A DNA stretch of 64,000 nucleotides, taken from the NCBI RefSeq assembly GCF_023169885.1, contig NZ_AP025516.1, positions 3,265,501 to 3,329,500 on the forward strand, given 5' to 3'. Both the position numbers and the translations under genes were made by a program. This DNA is from Desulfofustis limnaeus. Lineage in GTDB: Bacteria > Desulfobacterota > Desulfobulbia > Desulfobulbales > Desulfocapsaceae. Each line of letters starts with the position of its first letter. The stretch's first letter is position 1. Shown here piece by piece: positions 44,094 to 52,375 of the stretch. The notes below the pieces were generated by a model. That model searched no databases. It was not told the DNA's origin and saw only the letters and a list, made by a program, of their open reading frames with translations.

Positions 44094-47000
44094 TCAAATA
44101 TTGGGAGAGACATTACCGTCTTTCGAACAACTCAAACGATTGTAGACTTGGCTACCCAGCCATTTGGAAACCACATCCTGTATTTCCGGTTTGCTCATGT
44201 AGTCGGTAAACAGCTCCTCGTTGAGCTCCATGCGCTCAATGAACAGAGACTCCAGCACCTGGCGGAAGACCAGTTGGAACTTGTCGAGGGAGTTTACTTC
44301 GGCGGCTTTGCGCAAGGATTCGTTCTGGCTTGCTGCCTCGGCGATCTGATCGAAGAAAAGCTGGTCCGCTTCGCTCAACTCCGCACCGAAACGCTCGTTG
44401 ATGATATCGATGAGGCGTGAGAGCGTTACGTATTCTTCGCGAACCTCGCCGGTGCCCACCTCACGCGGCCCGTCGAGCGGCTTGGCATAGCCCTCGGCCA
44501 GGTTGATCGAGCCTTCGCTGATCTTCTGCAGCCGGTAGTAGTCAAGCTCCACCTCTTCATCGAACTGGTATCCCGGCCCGGTCTTACGCTTGGGCAGTTT
44601 CAAGGCCAGGTGGCGCAGATAGGTAAAGAGCTTTTCCAGATCGCTGTCCTGGTAGGGAATCACCTGACTCAAAAAGCTGTAGAGGTTACGAAACGCCTGG
44701 GTTTTGCCCCGCCACACCTCGGCTTCTTCCTCTTCCTCATCTTGCAGCTGGACAAAGCGGGCCACCGCCTGATCCAGCAGGGCGTTCATGTTCTTGTGGT
44801 CGGCCGGGCTTTGGCGGCGCTTGGGCGCAAAGAAGATGCGCGAGAACTCGTCCACCTCGTCTTGCAGGTAGATGCCCGATCCGTCCAGCTCAGCCTTTAC
44901 CTCATACAACCGATCCGGATCGACTTCCTCGCCCATGACCGAACCGTCGTAATACTGGCGAAACGCCTCCTGAATCTCGTCCGGGTCGTTGACGAAATCG
45001 AGCACGAAGGTGTCATCCTTCAGCGGATGGGTACGGTTCAGGCGCGAGAGGGTCTGCACCGCCTGAATTCCGGCCAACCGTTTGTCGACGTACATGGTGT
45101 GCAACAGTGGCTGGTCAAAACCGGTCTGGTACTTCTCCGCCACCAGCAGCACCCGATAATCGGGCTTGGCAAAGGTCTCGGGCAGCTCCTTTTCCTTTAA
45201 ACCGTTATTCATCTCGACTTCGGTGTAGGTTTTCTCGGGCACCTTGTCGTCTTCGACCGTGCCGGAAAAGGCCACCAGGCTCTTGATGGGATAGCCCTTC
45301 TCGCTGATGTAGCGGTCAAACTCCTGCTTGTAGCGCACTGCCTCCAGCCGCGAACCGGTGACCACCATCGCCTTGGCGTGGCCGCCAATCTTGTGGCGGG
45401 TATGCTGCTGGAAGTGCTCGACCATCACCTCGGTCTTCTGACCGATGTTGTGGGGATGCAGGCGCATGAAGCGCGCCAGCGCCCGGGCCGCCTTCTTGCG
45501 CTCGACATTGGGGTCGTCCTCGGCCTTCTTGATCAGCTTGTAGTAGGTCTTGTAGCTGACGTAGCTCTTCAGCACATCCTCAATGAAGCCTTCCTCGATG
45601 GCCTGCCGCATGGTGTAGCGGTGGAAGGGCTCGCCACCCCGGCCGAAGATCGCCAGGGTCTTGTGCTTGGGCGTGGCGGTGAAGGCGAAGAAGCTCATAT
45701 TGGGCTGACGGCCGCGCTTGGCCATGGCGCGAAACAACCGCTCCAGTTCCGCTTCGCCTTCTTCCTGCGCCGCTTCGCGGGCCTTGCGGACTAGCTCGGT
45801 ACCACCCAGCACGCCTTTTAGCTCGGTGGCCGTCTCCCCCGACTGGGAGCTGTGCGCCTCGTCGATGATCACCGCGTATTTGCGCGTCGGCAGATGGCTG
45901 CTGCCTTCGCCGCGCTCCTCGGCCATCTTCATCAGCTGCCCGGAGACAAAGGGGAATTTCTGCAGGGTGGTGATGATGATCGGTACACCCGCTTCCAGAG
46001 CCTCGGCCAGTTGCCGCGAATCCTCATCGATCTTCTGCACCACCCCCTGACGGTGGTCGAACTGGTAGATGGTGTTCTGCAACTGGCGGTCGAGCACCAC
46101 CCGGTCGGTGATCACCACCACGCTGTCGAAGATGCGCTCGTCCCGCTCGTTGTGCAGGGAGGAGAGCCGGTGGGCCAGCCAGCCGATGGTATTGCTCTTG
46201 CCGCTCCCCGCCGAGTGTTCCACCAGATAGTTGTGCCCGACGCCCTCGCTGCCCGCCCCTGCAACCATCTGCCGCACCGCCTGCAACTGGTGGTAGCGGG
46301 GAAAGATCATCGTCTCCTTGCGCACCTTCTTGCCTTCATCGGTGACCTTTTCGTCGATATCCAGATGGAGAAAGCGCGCCAGCAGGTCGAGCAAGCTGTC
46401 GCGCTGCAACACCTCTTCCCACAGATAGGCGGTCTTGTAGTTGCGGCCTTCCCTATCCGGCGGATTACCCGCACCACCGTCCCGGCCCTTGTTGAACGGC
46501 AGAAAGTGGGTACTGGTCCCGGCCAGGCACGTGGTCATATGCGCCTCTTCGGTATCCACGGCGAAATGCACCAGGGTGCGCTTGGTAAAGAGGAAGACCG
46601 GCTCGCGCGGGTCGCGGTCGTGGCGATACTGGTGGATGGCGTTGGCGGCCGTCTGGCCGGAGAGGGGATTTTTCAGCTCCAGCGTCACCACCGGAATGCC
46701 GTTGACGCTTAATACTACGTCCAGCGATTTCTTGTTCTTACCGCTGAAATAGAGCTGCCGGGTAATGCCCAGCCGGTTGGCACGGTACCGCGCCTCCAGT
46801 TCCGGGTTGAGGCCGTGGGCCGGGCGGAAAAAGGCGATGCGCAGGGTCTTGCCGAAGCATTTGAAGCCGTGACGCAGCGTGGTCAGCGCGCCGTGGGTGT
46901 CCAGCCATTTGGTGAGCGCCTGCAACACCCGCTCGCCGGTCTCCGCACCGTGCAGGGACTCCAGCTTTTCCCAATTCTTGCTTTGGGTCTCGCGGATAAA

Positions 47001-47129
47001 GGTCAGCGCCTCGTCGGGGAAGATCGCCCGCTCGGTGTCGAAAGCGCCTGAGGCCAGCTTACTGTAACCGTCATCCAGCAACACCGCTTCGATGGCGGTT
47101 TCAAAGGCGGCTTCGGAGGTTTGTTTCAT
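44094..47129 (-). CDS. hsdR: Type I restriction endonuclease R subunit
   Basis: A 1011-residue motor-nuclease subunit. The N-terminal nuclease has 'KKSLDVVLSVNGIPVVTLEL' plus 'KNPLSG', the D...ExK motif of HsdR. The helicase part carries Walker A 'EHSAGSGKSNTIGWLAH' (about 305-320), 'VVITDRVVLDRQL', DEAD-type 'VIIDEAHSSQSGETA', 'FFAFTATPKHKTL' and motif VI-like 'VQTLSRLNRTHP'. It needs HsdM2S to act. Its start overlaps the ptuB end by 4 bp, so it is the last gene of the operon. Because hsdS is broken, restriction is probably off unless another S subunit exists in the cell. Confidence 0.93.
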   Translation of the reverse strand: MKQTSEAAFETAIEAVLLDDGYSKLASGAFDTERAIFPDEALTFIRETQSKNWEKLESLHGAETGERVLQALTKWLDTHGALTTLRHGFKCFGKTLRIAFFRPAHGLNPELEARYRANRLGITRQLYFSGKNKKSLDVVLSVNGIPVVTLELKNPLSGQTAANAIHQYRHDRDPREPVFLFTKRTLVHFAVDTEEAHMTTCLAGTSTHFLPFNKGRDGGAGNPPDREGRNYKTAYLWEEVLQRDSLLDLLARFLHLDIDEKVTDEGKKVRKETMIFPRYHQLQAVRQMVAGAGSEGVGHNYLVEHSAGSGKSNTIGWLAHRLSSLHNERDERIFDSVVVITDRVVLDRQLQNTIYQFDHRQGVVQKIDEDSRQLAEALEAGVPIIITTLQKFPFVSGQLMKMAEERGEGSSHLPTRKYAVIIDEAHSSQSGETATELKGVLGGTELVRKAREAAQEEGEAELERLFRAMAKRGRQPNMSFFAFTATPKHKTLAIFGRGGEPFHRYTMRQAIEEGFIEDVLKSYVSYKTYYKLIKKAEDDPNVERKKAARALARFMRLHPHNIGQKTEVMVEHFQQHTRHKIGGHAKAMVVTGSRLEAVRYKQEFDRYISEKGYPIKSLVAFSGTVEDDKVPEKTYTEVEMNNGLKEKELPETFAKPDYRVLLVAEKYQTGFDQPLLHTMYVDKRLAGIQAVQTLSRLNRTHPLKDDTFVLDFVNDPDEIQEAFRQYYDGSVMGEEVDPDRLYEVKAELDGSGIYLQDEVDEFSRIFFAPKRRQSPADHKNMNALLDQAVARFVQLQDEEEEEAEVWRGKTQAFRNLYSFLSQVIPYQDSDLEKLFTYLRHLALKLPKRKTGPGYQFDEEVELDYYRLQKISEGSINLAEGYAKPLDGPREVGTGEVREEYVTLSRLIDIINERFGAELSEADQLFFDQIAEAASQNESLRKAAEVNSLDKFQLVFRQVLESLFIERMELNEELFTDYMSKPEIQDVVSKWLGSQVYNRLSCSKDGNVSPNI

Positions 47130-47752
47130 ACTGTGGCCCTCGCAATCTTCTTCTCCAGCCAGAACACCATCACTTGCGCATATTCCGGCAGGTCACCCGG
47201 CTGGGTTCCGTCCCATTTCTGCAGTTCGCGCGCGGCGTTAAAGTTTCCTCTCCCCAGCCGCTGCTTGAATGCGTCTATCACCGCCTTGCGGTTACTCACA
47301 AGCTGGCCAAGGTTGAGGTTCAAAATATCGTTCAGCGCGGTATTGATGGCAACGTCGTCGGAGGCGATTTTTCCATTACCCAGAAACTTGATGCATCGCT
47401 CTACAGGGTGCGCCGGATCAGCCGGGCAAAAGCACAGCGCCCTGTTACCCTTGCGGGTATCGCAATGCTGCTCTCTCTCGGGGCGGCCATGACCGCCCAG
47501 GCAGGCCCCCAACAGGTTACGGTAATCCAGCTGCCGGGCAGGATATGTTGCCTGGCACTGCCAGTGTTCGATCTTCATGCTAGCCTTATCGGGGCGGATA
47601 CGCGACTGGCAGTAGCAGCAAAGACCGCGCTGCTCAGTCACCAGGGATTGCCGCAGGGTGTCCTTATCCGCATAATTGTCGTAATCGGCGTGGGGCTGTT
47701 GACGGTGGGCCGTCAGCGACGCGGGTTCATCGTTCTTCTGAATGGTGCGCAT
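47126..47752 (-). CDS. ptuB: Septu HNH nuclease PtuB-like (TIGR02646)
   Basis: A 208-residue HNH-type protein. 'EQRGLCCYCQSRIRPDK' supplies a CxxC zinc pair, 'MKIEHWQCQATYPA' the catalytic His, and 'DYRNLLGACLGGHG' the Asn. This is the TIGR02646 pattern of PtuB, the nuclease partner of an ATPase in Septu anti-phage systems. It overlaps ptuA by 1 bp and hsdR by 4 bp, so all are co-translated. Confidence 0.85.
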   Translation of the reverse strand: MRTIQKNDEPASLTAHRQQPHADYDNYADKDTLRQSLVTEQRGLCCYCQSRIRPDKASMKIEHWQCQATYPARQLDYRNLLGACLGGHGRPEREQHCDTRKGNRALCFCPADPAHPVERCIKFLGNGKIASDDVAINTALNDILNLNLGQLVSNRKAVIDAFKQRLGRGNFNAARELQKWDGTQPGDLPEYAQVMVFWLEKKIARATV

Positions 47753-49119
47753 TACTCCGAGCCCTCCAGAAAGGTGATCAGCGACTGGGCACGGGTCAGC
47801 TCCGGTTCGTGCTCGCCCAGCTGCGTTTCCAGTGCGGCAATCATTTCGCGGGCCTGGGTGAAGTTCTCCGCATCGATCAATTCGAATAGGGCGCGCAGCT
47901 CCGTTTCCATCTGCTTGTTGCGCACCGGTGCGCCCATCAGCTCCAGCAGAATGCGGTTGGCATCCATCCCGTAGGCTTCGGTCGGCGTGGTCGCGACGAC
48001 CTTGCCGTCCTGAAACTCCAGAAAGCGCACGCAGCGCGCCTCAACCTCACCCAGCACCAGCGGCGAATGGGTGGTCACCACAAACTGGCAGTTCTGGAAG
48101 ACGTTACGCAAACGCCCCAGCACATCCCGTTGCCATTTCGGGTGCAGGTGCAATTCGATCTCGTCGATCAGCACCAGCGCCACGCCCTCGGCAATGGGGT
48201 TGTCGCTTTCTGGATTGGCGATGGCCAGGCGGCGGGTCAGGTCGAACACCAGCGCCAGCAGACCGCGTTCGCCGTCGGAGAGCTGTTCCAGAAAAAATGT
48301 ATCGCCATTCTTCTTCACGCTGAACCGTGGAGGCCGTTCGGGGTGAAGCTGCAGGCTTTTCACATCCTGTAAAAACGTGGCGATAACGGAATCCAGTTGC
48401 TGAAAGACGCGCTTCGTCTTTTTTTTTGATCCGGTTTCTGACTGGACACGATACCAGTTGGCAAAATCGTTAAGCGAGATTTCCAACTGATCAAGTGCCT
48501 TGCTATATGCAGTCGCAATTTCAATCCCTTTTATCTTTGGGAGCATGGGAGGGAGACGCGACAAAAAGCGTGATGTCGAATAGAAAACAGCGACCGGCTG
48601 TAAGGTGGTTTGCCTGATACCGCGAATCAGCTCATCAGCGTCATGAGCCGGATTGACCGGCAGGAAACGCACTGTCGGCATTTCGGCAGGAGATAATTTG
48701 CCTTCGATAATGGTAATTTCTTGTTCTATAGCCTGTTCTTCTTTCGAGCCTTTCTTTGTCTCCCGAGTTGCAAAACGCAGTTCATCACGCCGTTTGGTGA
48801 GTGCTTCAGCTTCCGCCGTACTAACTCCAGTGGAACGGGCAACATCAACATAAACATCAGCGGTAGATATTTTGAATTGTGCAGAAATGGAAAGGGATTC
48901 CTTGCCAGACTTGATATCGGTAGCTGCCGTCGAGAGGACATCTTCTTTTGAGTGTGTCAGCCTGGGCAATGCATGAGAAGCGCATTTGACGATGGCGCTG
49001 AGCAATGCGGATTTTCCCACCCCGTTGACCCCGGCAATCAGGGTGACATCGGGCTCGCACTTAAGGTCGACCTGGTCAAATCCACGATAATTGGCCAAGC
49101 TGAGGCGTTCCAGTTTCAT
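47752..49119 (-). CDS. ptuA: Septu ATPase PtuA-like
   Basis: A 455-residue AAA/SMC-like ATPase: 'LANYRGFDQVDLKCEPDVTL', Walker A 'GVNGVGKSALLSAI', a helical insertion (about 120-250), signature-like 'LSDGERGLLALVFDL', Walker B 'ALVLIDEIELHLHPKWQ' and 'FVVTTHSPLVLGE'. With the PtuB-like gene it forms a Septu defence module that cuts nucleic acid after phage infection. It lies directly after the hsdS 3' part (overlap of 4 bp). Confidence 0.87.
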   Translation of the reverse strand: MKLERLSLANYRGFDQVDLKCEPDVTLIAGVNGVGKSALLSAIVKCASHALPRLTHSKEDVLSTAATDIKSGKESLSISAQFKISTADVYVDVARSTGVSTAEAEALTKRRDELRFATRETKKGSKEEQAIEQEITIIEGKLSPAEMPTVRFLPVNPAHDADELIRGIRQTTLQPVAVFYSTSRFLSRLPPMLPKIKGIEIATAYSKALDQLEISLNDFANWYRVQSETGSKKKTKRVFQQLDSVIATFLQDVKSLQLHPERPPRFSVKKNGDTFFLEQLSDGERGLLALVFDLTRRLAIANPESDNPIAEGVALVLIDEIELHLHPKWQRDVLGRLRNVFQNCQFVVTTHSPLVLGEVEARCVRFLEFQDGKVVATTPTEAYGMDANRILLELMGAPVRNKQMETELRALFELIDAENFTQAREMIAALETQLGEHEPELTRAQSLITFLEGSE

Positions 49120-50164
49120 GCGCTCATCTCCTCAACAGAGATCTGGCCTGTCACGGCGGCAGTGATCAAGGCGGCGCGGCGTTCATGGAGAAGTTCAAGT
49201 GAATTGGTTATTTCGCTTCTCAACGGGTTAGTGATGGCTTCGTGTCTTGCCACTTCTCGATATATCGATACTTGCTCCTCCAGTGGAGGCACTGGAACGA
49301 GCAGACTGGACATTTCTTCAATGGCGAGGTTCTTCATGCTGGGGCTAGTTCCAGTAGCCTTGGAGGACAGAGCATGTCGCGCCTCTTTGCATGACAGAAG
49401 CAACGCCACGAAAGGAACAAAAACCCTGTTTTCATCAAAACTGATTTGCCAAAGACGATCAGGGAGAAACAGATTCGGATAATCTTCTGGGACATAGCCG
49501 CTTTCTCCCACAAGGTTCGGCGTGTTCATGCGGCTCATAATGATGGTGTTTTTAGTGACGGGACAGGCTAAACGATCATATTCGGTATCCCATACCAACT
49601 TGTTTTCACCAGGGACAAAAGCGCCGCCAGCAACGGCACTGGTTTTTAATACTCCAAAGCCATCTCCTTCAATCGGCTGATCACTGGCGTTGACGCTAAC
49701 TCCAGAACTGACGGATTGAATGACCCATTTCAGCCTTTCCACAGACCAACTTAATGGAGTTTTATCAAACCACGGTGCGTTTGAGGGTTTGAGGGGGGCA
49801 TTGGGGTCGAGGCCGCGGGTAACGGCGCGGCTGATGAGGGCGGCGCGCTTTTCCTCCAGCAGGGCCAGCATCTTTTCCTTTTCCGCCACCAGCGCATCGA
49901 TGCGCGCGGTTTCACGGTCGAGGTAGTCGGCGATCAGGCGTTGGGTTTCGTAGGTCGGGGTTGGAAGTTTCATGGAACCAATGAACTCCCAGTTTGCGCG
50001 AGGCATTTTTGCCCCAAAAGTGGAGGCGTCCACCTGGCCCACAAAATCAGGTGATAGCATCGAATAAAGCAGAAAGCGCGGATGAATATCTGGTTGTGGT
50101 TTTAAAACCAGCAGTTCGGTGCTGCACACACCATCTTTATCAGCGTGAAGCGCTTTCGCTAAAT

Positions 50165-51864
50165 AGTGTCCGTCCGGAAAGGGCGATATTTTGTTAAACA
50201 TCAAGGGACAAAACGGCGCTGCCTTGAAAGAGACGGCGATTTTCAACGCGCAGGCGGGCATGACACCCATTCCTAACACCATCAAGACGCCGATTTTTCG
50301 ATCTGCAGACGCACCTCGGCTGTTTCGTCCCGGTACCTTCTTTTTTCTCGCTGCTCTCTCAGGCCGTGGCCAGCTGAATACGGGCCAGCACCGTGAGGTT
50401 GTAGGCAACAATCGCACTCCAGATATATGCCTTGAAGCCTTCCCAACCCGACCAGTTGCAACGCTTCAGCCCATAGCTTCGTTTCAACGTCGAAATGTTC
50501 GCCTCGATCCCGGCTCGAAAATTGCGCAACCGCCGATAAACCCACGTGCTCTTGGCCATGTCCACGATCGACAGACCGCGCTTCTTGGCAAAGACCACAT
50601 CCTTGACGTCTGCTGCCTTGGCTCCCGCCAGGTTCGCCTGCGAAGCAAAGCCGCCATCCGCCGTGCTCTGCCGGGGCGGGCGTCCATACCGCTCGATATG
50701 CCGCTTCAACAACGGCAGAAACCGCTCGGCATCGGCCGGGTTGCCTCGTTCCACCAGGCAGTCAAGAATCAGGTTCGACGCACCGCCGGTCAGGAACACC
50801 TTGTGCCCAAACTCCGTCTCACGCCGTCCTTTGACCAGGATGTCGGTGTGCGTCTCAAACAGCGACACGATCTTCTCCGACGCCGGTACCTGTTCACCTT
50901 TGAACACCCGTCGCTCGGTCTGGTCCATCACCCGCCGCAGCAGGTCAATGGCACGGGACAGTTTCTCGGCCAGCGCCCGGGCGTGAGTGTAGTCTTCAAT
51001 CGAGTCTCCGCCGAAGTCGGCAAGCTCGGGGATCGCCTGCTCCGCATAAGCGATCACGCGACCGGCATAGTGCAGCATATCCCGGTAGGCCGTCTGGCGT
51101 GTCTCCTGCTTGGTAGCGTTCTGGATGGACAGCAACCGCTTCTTCACCACCCGCCGATGATCGCTGCACCCATAGCCGGGACAGGGGCTGAGTTCCTTGC
51201 CCTCAAACAGCCAGCGGGTGATGACCCGGATCCCGTCCCAGAGCAACGTCGCATCGGTCGGCCGGTGGATATCCGTTTGGACGGCGGTGGAGTCGAGTCG
51301 GATCTTCCGGCCGTTCTCGATCTTAGCCTGCTGGGCGTAGGCGAGCAGAAACTGGTGAATCGCCAGCCAGGCCTCTTCGCTCAGGGCCTTGATATTTTCC
51401 TGCAGGGTCGATTTGGCCGGAAAGTGTCCCGGTTCAAGGCGGACGAAGCTGCGAAACGAATGGGAGTCGGCCAGATAATAGGCCAGATCATCGTAGCTGA
51501 GTTCGCGGAACTGTTTGAGGAGCGTGCAGCGGACTACCTGTTCGGCAGTCATGCCCTGGCGGCCGGTATCGGAGCGGCTTTTCTTGAGCAGATCGGCATA
51601 GGCCTGGTCAAGCAGATGGTGGTCGGTTGCCAGGATGGCGTCCATCTGTTCCAGCTCACGAGGTCCGGGATGTTTGCCAAGAACCTCGAAGATCGTGGTT
51701 TGTGGATTGCGTTTTCTGCGCATGGACTCACCGATCAGATGGTAAATATCGAAACATATCGGTTGGTTGTCTCGCTCAGTGTAACAGATCGGCAGAAAAA
51801 ATGCAGCCTGTTTTGTCAGGATTGTGAAACATTTTCAAACCGTTAGGGTTTCCGGACAGAAACT
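50165..51864 (-). mobile_element. ISNCY-like insertion sequence, copy 2 (1700 bp), in hsdS
   Basis: Same length, ends and orientation as copy 1 at 36232-37931, with one difference noticed (A at 50287). Target duplication AAAT at 50161-50164 and 51865-51868. The near-identity indicates recent transposition within this genome. Confidence 0.93.
50359..51723 (-). CDS. ISNCY-family transposase (copy 2)
   Basis: A 454-residue transposase, identical in sequence to the one at 36426-37790: same helix-rich N-terminus, 'IRLDSTAVQTDIHRPTD', 'TADGGFASQANLAG' and 'GIEANISTLKRSYGLKR'. It reads in the same direction as the interrupted hsdS and could give some outward transcription. Intact, so the element is potentially mobile. 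Confidence 0.9.
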   Translation of the reverse strand: MRRKRNPQTTIFEVLGKHPGPRELEQMDAILATDHHLLDQAYADLLKKSRSDTGRQGMTAEQVVRCTLLKQFRELSYDDLAYYLADSHSFRSFVRLEPGHFPAKSTLQENIKALSEEAWLAIHQFLLAYAQQAKIENGRKIRLDSTAVQTDIHRPTDATLLWDGIRVITRWLFEGKELSPCPGYGCSDHRRVVKKRLLSIQNATKQETRQTAYRDMLHYAGRVIAYAEQAIPELADFGGDSIEDYTHARALAEKLSRAIDLLRRVMDQTERRVFKGEQVPASEKIVSLFETHTDILVKGRRETEFGHKVFLTGGASNLILDCLVERGNPADAERFLPLLKRHIERYGRPPRQSTADGGFASQANLAGAKAADVKDVVFAKKRGLSIVDMAKSTWVYRRLRNFRAGIEANISTLKRSYGLKRCNWSGWEGFKAYIWSAIVAYNLTVLARIQLATA

Positions 51865-52138
51865 AAATAAGGACGCAGCTTACCGAATAGAACATCGCCG
51901 GAATAGAAAACATTCGTCGTTCCGCTTGCGGAATCATCACCTTCGGAAGTATCGGAGGTTGCACTTGGCAAGAGCTTTCCGGTCCAGGACTGAATGTTTT
52001 CCAGTCCCAAGTAATCGGCATGCTCGGAGGTCGCATCCGTTCGCTCATTTCGAAGCGGCGCAATAAATTTCAGCCGCTTCTCGACTTCTTCACTCCTTCG
52101 TGACTTCGTGCCTTCGTGTGAGGCCATCCCCCCAGGAT

Positions 52139-52375
52139 TCATCGCGCTTCCCTCTTCCGTTCAAGCTGTTTTTCAATCCGCGCCAGCTCGGCGATCTCCT
52201 CGGCATCGGCCTGCCTGGCCTCGTTTTGAACTGTCAAGGATTCCTTGACAGTTGCCGCCCCAGGCAACTGTCCACCCTCGGCAGTTGTCAAGTATTCCTT
52301 GACAACTGAAGCTCCCGGCAGCTTCCCATCCTCGGTGCGGTAAACGATCAGTTCTGCCCGGTCCGGTGCGATCAC
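52139..52375 (-). CDS. Small protein between hsdM and hsdS
   Basis: A 78-residue frame, overlapping hsdM (4 bp) and hsdS (4 bp), so clearly part of the operon. 'MIAPDRAELIVYRTEDGKLP' precedes repeated segments (LPGASVVKEYLTTAEGGQ; LPGAATVKESLTVQ) and a charged helical tail 'AEEIAELARIEKQLERKREA'. The repeats are encoded by three consecutive DNA palindromes. The tail looks like a coiled coil. Small proteins at this place are known in type I loci, but I cannot assign a role. Confidence 0.6.
   Translation of the reverse strand: MIAPDRAELIVYRTEDGKLPGASVVKEYLTTAEGGQLPGAATVKESLTVQNEARQADAEEIAELARIEKQLERKREAR
52231..52308. repeat. Three consecutive palindromes inside the small operon gene
   Basis: 52231-52251: CTGTCAAGGA / TCCTTGACAG around one base. 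52250-52269: AGTTGCC / GGCAACT around six bases. 52282-52308: CAGTTGTCAAG / CTTGACAACTG around five bases. All stay in frame and share the core TGTCAAG or CAGTTG. Confidence 0.8.

Larger units (their letters stand above)
49116..52142 (-). pseudogene. hsdS: Type I specificity subunit interrupted by IS copy 2
   Basis: The 5' part is 51865-52142, ending '...NVFYSGDVLFGKLRPYL'. The 3' part is 49116-50164, starting 'AKALHADKDGVCSTELLVLK' and holding the rest of TRD1, the helical spacer ('LDRETARIDALVAEKEKMLA') and TRD2 with 'PLEEQVSIYREVARHE'. Removing the IS and one AAAT duplicate rejoins the frame exactly (PYL|AKAL). The N-terminus begins with repeat-like 'SHEGTKSRRSEE', so the original start may also be altered. 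A fused frame starting in the IS could encode a partial HsdS lacking half of TRD1. The start ATG overlaps the previous stop. Confidence 0.88.
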
